Shown in pieces: positions 60,991 to 64,000 of a stretch of DNA of 64,000 nucleotides (positions within the stretch are counted from its first letter, which is position 1; every line of letters starts with the position of its first letter). The notes under the pieces are model-generated. The model did not search any database. It was not told the DNA's origin and saw nothing but the letters and a program-made list of their open reading frames with translations. The stretch is from NCBI RefSeq assembly GCF_000764305.2, contig NW_025946656.1:124001-188000 (forward strand). The letters run 5' to 3'. The stretch is from Hyalella azteca. Lineage: Eukaryota; Arthropoda; Malacostraca; Amphipoda; Hyalellidae. A program made the position numbers and the translations under genes.

Positions 60991-62027
60991 TATTAAAAAT
61001 CATATATAAAACAAGCAGCCGATCGTCGGCTCCTTTCTAATAATTATAATACGTATATGAAATTCATATTATAGAGCACAGTCTAGGATTGCAGTGGCCT
61101 TTCACTTTGTTTTAGCGTCATAATGAAACTTGTATATCCACAAAAACTCGTAAAATTTTTTTCTTCAAAATATTTCACATCGAACAAATCTTTGAAACAC
61201 CGATGATCTCATGACCTAAGGATGTTCTCACCACAACCCTTAAAAAATTCGTTCCCGCAACATAGGGAAGTGCTTAAAAGTTTCTAAAAAACTTAATATA
61301 TTAAAAGACAATATTGAATTTAACTGTTTAGGTGCTAGACACACGTCTACTTCAGGACACAAAAAGCAAAACATAAGATTGCTGCAACCTCAACAACGCA
61401 ACAATCATCTTTTTCTAGAATAAATTGTTGATTTCATTTACAAAAATTAGCATTCAACCGATTGCTTACACGATTAAATTATGGTACAAAAATTTTCAAC
61501 CTATTCTATCTTATGACAGACTGTAAATATTTTGCTTTGTCAGTGCCATGCTGAACGAAAACGCTAGAGCTCAACGCAGATCGGAGATTTACGATACGGG
61601 GTGAATATTCGCATCAAGCAACGAACGGAATTATTTTAATGCGTACGTAGCAATGTTTATGAGACCAATATATATGGGATGAATTTTTAATTTGTTTCCT
61701 TGCTCCAACAGAGTTGAGGGAGAGCGCGTTGCATGTAATATCTTACGACAATCCCGCCGGGAGATGGACAACCTGGCTGCTTGTTCGGCTCTCCAAATGA
61801 CCCTGAAAGGAATCGAAGTGAATGAAATTGCATTAAATAGTTTGAAACCACAATAAAAAAAATTGTACCCGAAGTACTCGAAAAGAAGTTATGATAGCGA
61901 ATTAGGTTAGCTGTTTCTTTTATCATTATTCTAACGTGAATATCCTCTGTGCAAAGAAAAATATATATTCGGTTTTAGATGTCATTTTCATACCTTACTT
62001 GCGACGACAGGTTCACTGAGTAGAAAA
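60991..62027. other. AT-rich unassigned DNA
   Basis: No gene recognised; a 79-codon minus frame at 61687-61926 has no domain. Confidence 0.6.
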
Positions 62028-62532
62028 AAATGCTCCCTTAGAAACAAATAACATATTATAGACATTAAACTTTTTCTTAACTGACTGTGGTCAGTCAACT
62101 TTCTTGTCACTATTAATGATGGGAAACATCACATATTTGATTAACCAAGTGGTTTGAAAACTAGGCTTCTGATAGTTAATTATTTACTCCGACATCAGAG
62201 ACATGTAAATAAATACGTCAACTATATTCCTCACTTAACATTGCTTTTGCATGTCACGGAATACTATTCATGCCACTCTAGGACATATCTTACAAGCTCG
62301 ATTAATTCAGCCGGTTATCAATATTTTTATTTATTGTTATTTTATATATTTTTTACACCGTTATCAATAATAAAGAATTAAAGTAAAGACATATATCACC
62401 CGGTCACACCCGAAGGCGAGCATATTTCCCTCTTACATTTTGAGCTTTGTTCGAAAATGACAAGCTGAAATTAAGCTTTGTATAATTTATTCCCAGGTAT
62501 TTAACATTTTTTCCGTATATGTAATAAAAATC
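62028..62532 (+). repeat. Segmental direct repeat, copy 1
   Basis: Begins AAATGCTCCCTTAGAAACAA and ends CCGTATATGTAATAAAAATC. The same sequence returns at 62638-63123, offset 614 bp at the left end. It contains the small hairpin ACTGAC-TGTG-GTCAGT and the word CACCCGGTCACACCCGAAGG. A frame starting at a TTG (62154-62381) is shared with copy 2 for about 55 codons, but several differences between copies change amino acids (for example Leu/Ser, Val/Leu, Ile/Ser), so I do not call it a gene. Confidence 0.95.
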
Positions 62533-62637
62533 ACTGTTGTGTGCAGATTAGCTTTCATTTCCACCAGCTCGTTTCGTAACGAGTGTAATTCGCTACGCAA
62601 CAAGCTCAGTTCTTTCTTGTGGTTCTCTCCCTTAAAT
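62533..62637. other. Spacer between the two segmental copies
   Basis: 105 bp unique sequence with the words TTTCGTAACGAG and TTCGCTACGCAACAAGC. No target-site-like duplication was found at the copy edges, though both copies are preceded by CCCTTA-like or A-rich sequence. Confidence 0.6.
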
Positions 62638-63123
62638 TAAAAAATGCTCCCTTAAAAACAAATAACATATTATAGACATTAAACTTTTTCTTAACTGACT
62701 GTGGTCAGTCAACCTTGATGCCCTTATTAATGATGGGAAACATCACATATTTGATTAACCAAGTGGTTTGAAAACTAGGCTTCTGATAGTTAACTATTCA
62801 CTCCGACATCAGAGACATTTAAATAAATACGTCAACTATATTCCTCACTTAACATTGCTTTTGCATGTCACGGAATACTATTCATGCCACTCGAGGACAT
62901 ATCTTACGAGCTCGAGCAATTCAGCCATATATAATTTTTTCATCGTTATCACTAATTAAGAATATAAGTAAAGACATATACAGTATCACCCGGTCACACC
63001 CGAAGGCGAGCATATTTACCTCTTGCTTTTTAGAGCTTTGTTCGAAAATGACAAGCTAAAATTAAGCTTTGTATAATTTATTGCCAGGTATTTAACATTT
63101 TTTCCGTATATGTAATAAAAATC
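62638..63123 (+). repeat. Segmental direct repeat, copy 2
   Basis: Begins TAAAAAATGCTCCCTTAAAA and ends CCGTATATGTAATAAAAATC. It is highly similar to copy 1 but lacks roughly 29 bp of a T-rich stretch that copy 1 has around 62316-62350, and has ACAG inserted before TATCACCCGG. The matching frame here is 62768-62959 and is shortened by the indel. Confidence 0.95.
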
Positions 63124-64000
63124 TTAAATTGCCTGAAGCTACGTAAAATTAAGGAAATTATAAAAAAATGAATAATTTGAATTTATTGAAATTTTTTAAC
63201 GATAATACTGTTGCACTGTTACTAAGAGCCTATATTATAAAATCATTTGATTAAAATTATGGTGCAATAAGCCGTACAGTATCTTTGAATGCACTTTCTT
63301 AATGCTTCGCATGCTTTTCAAACCTACTATATGCTCTCCTCCTACTAATACTCCTCGCCGCTCATCCAGAACAATACAACAACGGCAAACAGAAAATGCC
63401 TCTCAGTGCTTACGTTACAGTCAAGTGCTTGCCAGCCCTGAGAGTTAGGGAAAAGCTTTGGGGTAATTCTTTGCTCTCATATTTCCAGGAGCGCCTTTGG
63501 TGAGGTGTGCGACTGGAAACGACGATTGGTTTCTCGTTCCGACCATTAGTTCTCGTGCCGTGTGCACAAAATTCCAAGGAACGAGAAAAATAATTTGAAG
63601 CCGATCGACGAAGAACAAAGGCTCCACCGAACCGTATGATGAAGCGCCCCGAGGTGATCTCCAGCTGTGTTGACCTTGTTAATTAATTAATGAGAAATTA
63701 GATCATTCGTTTTCCCACACTGATAATCCTAAAATAGAATGGTTTTATTGAAAATTTGAATGAAAATCTATGTCGAAAAAGAATTATTTCAAAATAAGCG
63801 ATTTTTAATTTTTTTGTAACGGGGAATACGGTGGAGGTTTTGAATTTCGAACTCACACGAAAATTAAGATCTAGCAAGGTTCATCAATGTATTAACATTA
63901 TAAATAACCTGACAGTAAAAAATACAACATAGCTTCAACTTAAATCAATTTCATTAGGTTCTGAATTGTGCAGAGAAATTACCCCACGCTTCGTCGTTAT
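63124..64000. other. Unassigned DNA; GC-richer at 63420-63670
   Basis: 63420-63670 has balanced composition and a homeodomain-like TTAATTAATTAATGAG directly after it (63678-63693). A 60-codon minus frame (63445-63627) has no domain. A conserved noncoding element is possible but unsupported. The rest is AT-rich with nothing recognised. Confidence 0.4.

Noticed and set aside
62154..62959. Frame shared by the two segmental copies
   Set aside because: Starts at TTG, and several differences between copies change residues; an indel breaks the 3' end.

Overview
The window is AT-rich eukaryotic DNA. There are no closely packed genes, no Shine-Dalgarno-led ORFs, no operons, and no rRNA or tRNA gene I could recognise. 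The only recognisable protein domain is a GIY-YIG endonuclease of the Penelope-like retroelement type (33384-33743). Together with a pair of TTAA-flanked piggyBac-like MITEs and many short tandem duplications, this points to an animal genome. An arthropod, perhaps an insect, is most likely, but that is inference and the species cannot be named from the sequence. I found no convincing host gene or exon; the window reads as intergenic or long-intron DNA.

Left third (1-19.2 kb): a 67-70 bp minisatellite (142-410) and a 29 bp one (772-911); MITE copy 1 (4596-4834); a possible decayed coding remnant (about 9310-9675); a GC-richer, regulatory-looking block (10070-10260); a foldback (11548-11688); a nearly perfect 125 bp tandem duplication (12029-12278); an inverted-repeat-flanked CGGACAGA cluster (13739-13862); MITE copy 2 (16693-16933); a degenerate 26 bp minisatellite (17461-17793); and a 1.3 kb terminal-inverted-repeat element (17951-19247) carrying repeated GC-rich GGGCCC/TGCCCC modules.

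Middle (19.2-43.5 kb): a two-stage minisatellite block in which an 82 bp higher-order array passes into a 24 bp array (23758-24640); a perfect 6 x 17 bp array (30052-30153); the Penelope-like fragment with a 3' tail carrying a hammerhead-like core (33384-33905) and a second similar motif at 38789-38815; a 68 bp duplication (40212-40345); and a 466 bp element made of two nearly identical arms in inverted orientation (42734-43199), with a separate perfect hairpin at 43301-43329.

Right third (43.5-64 kb): mostly featureless AT-rich DNA with small palindromes, a foldback built on ACCG-T-tract motifs (54933-55093), GC-richer blocks near 60.8 and 63.5 kb, and a roughly 500 bp segment present twice in direct orientation (62028-62532 and 62638-63123).

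Nothing here works as a pathway. The biology on display is mobile-element debris, hairpin-forming repeats and active tandem duplication. The many short ORFs are what AT-rich DNA gives by chance, and most are left out.
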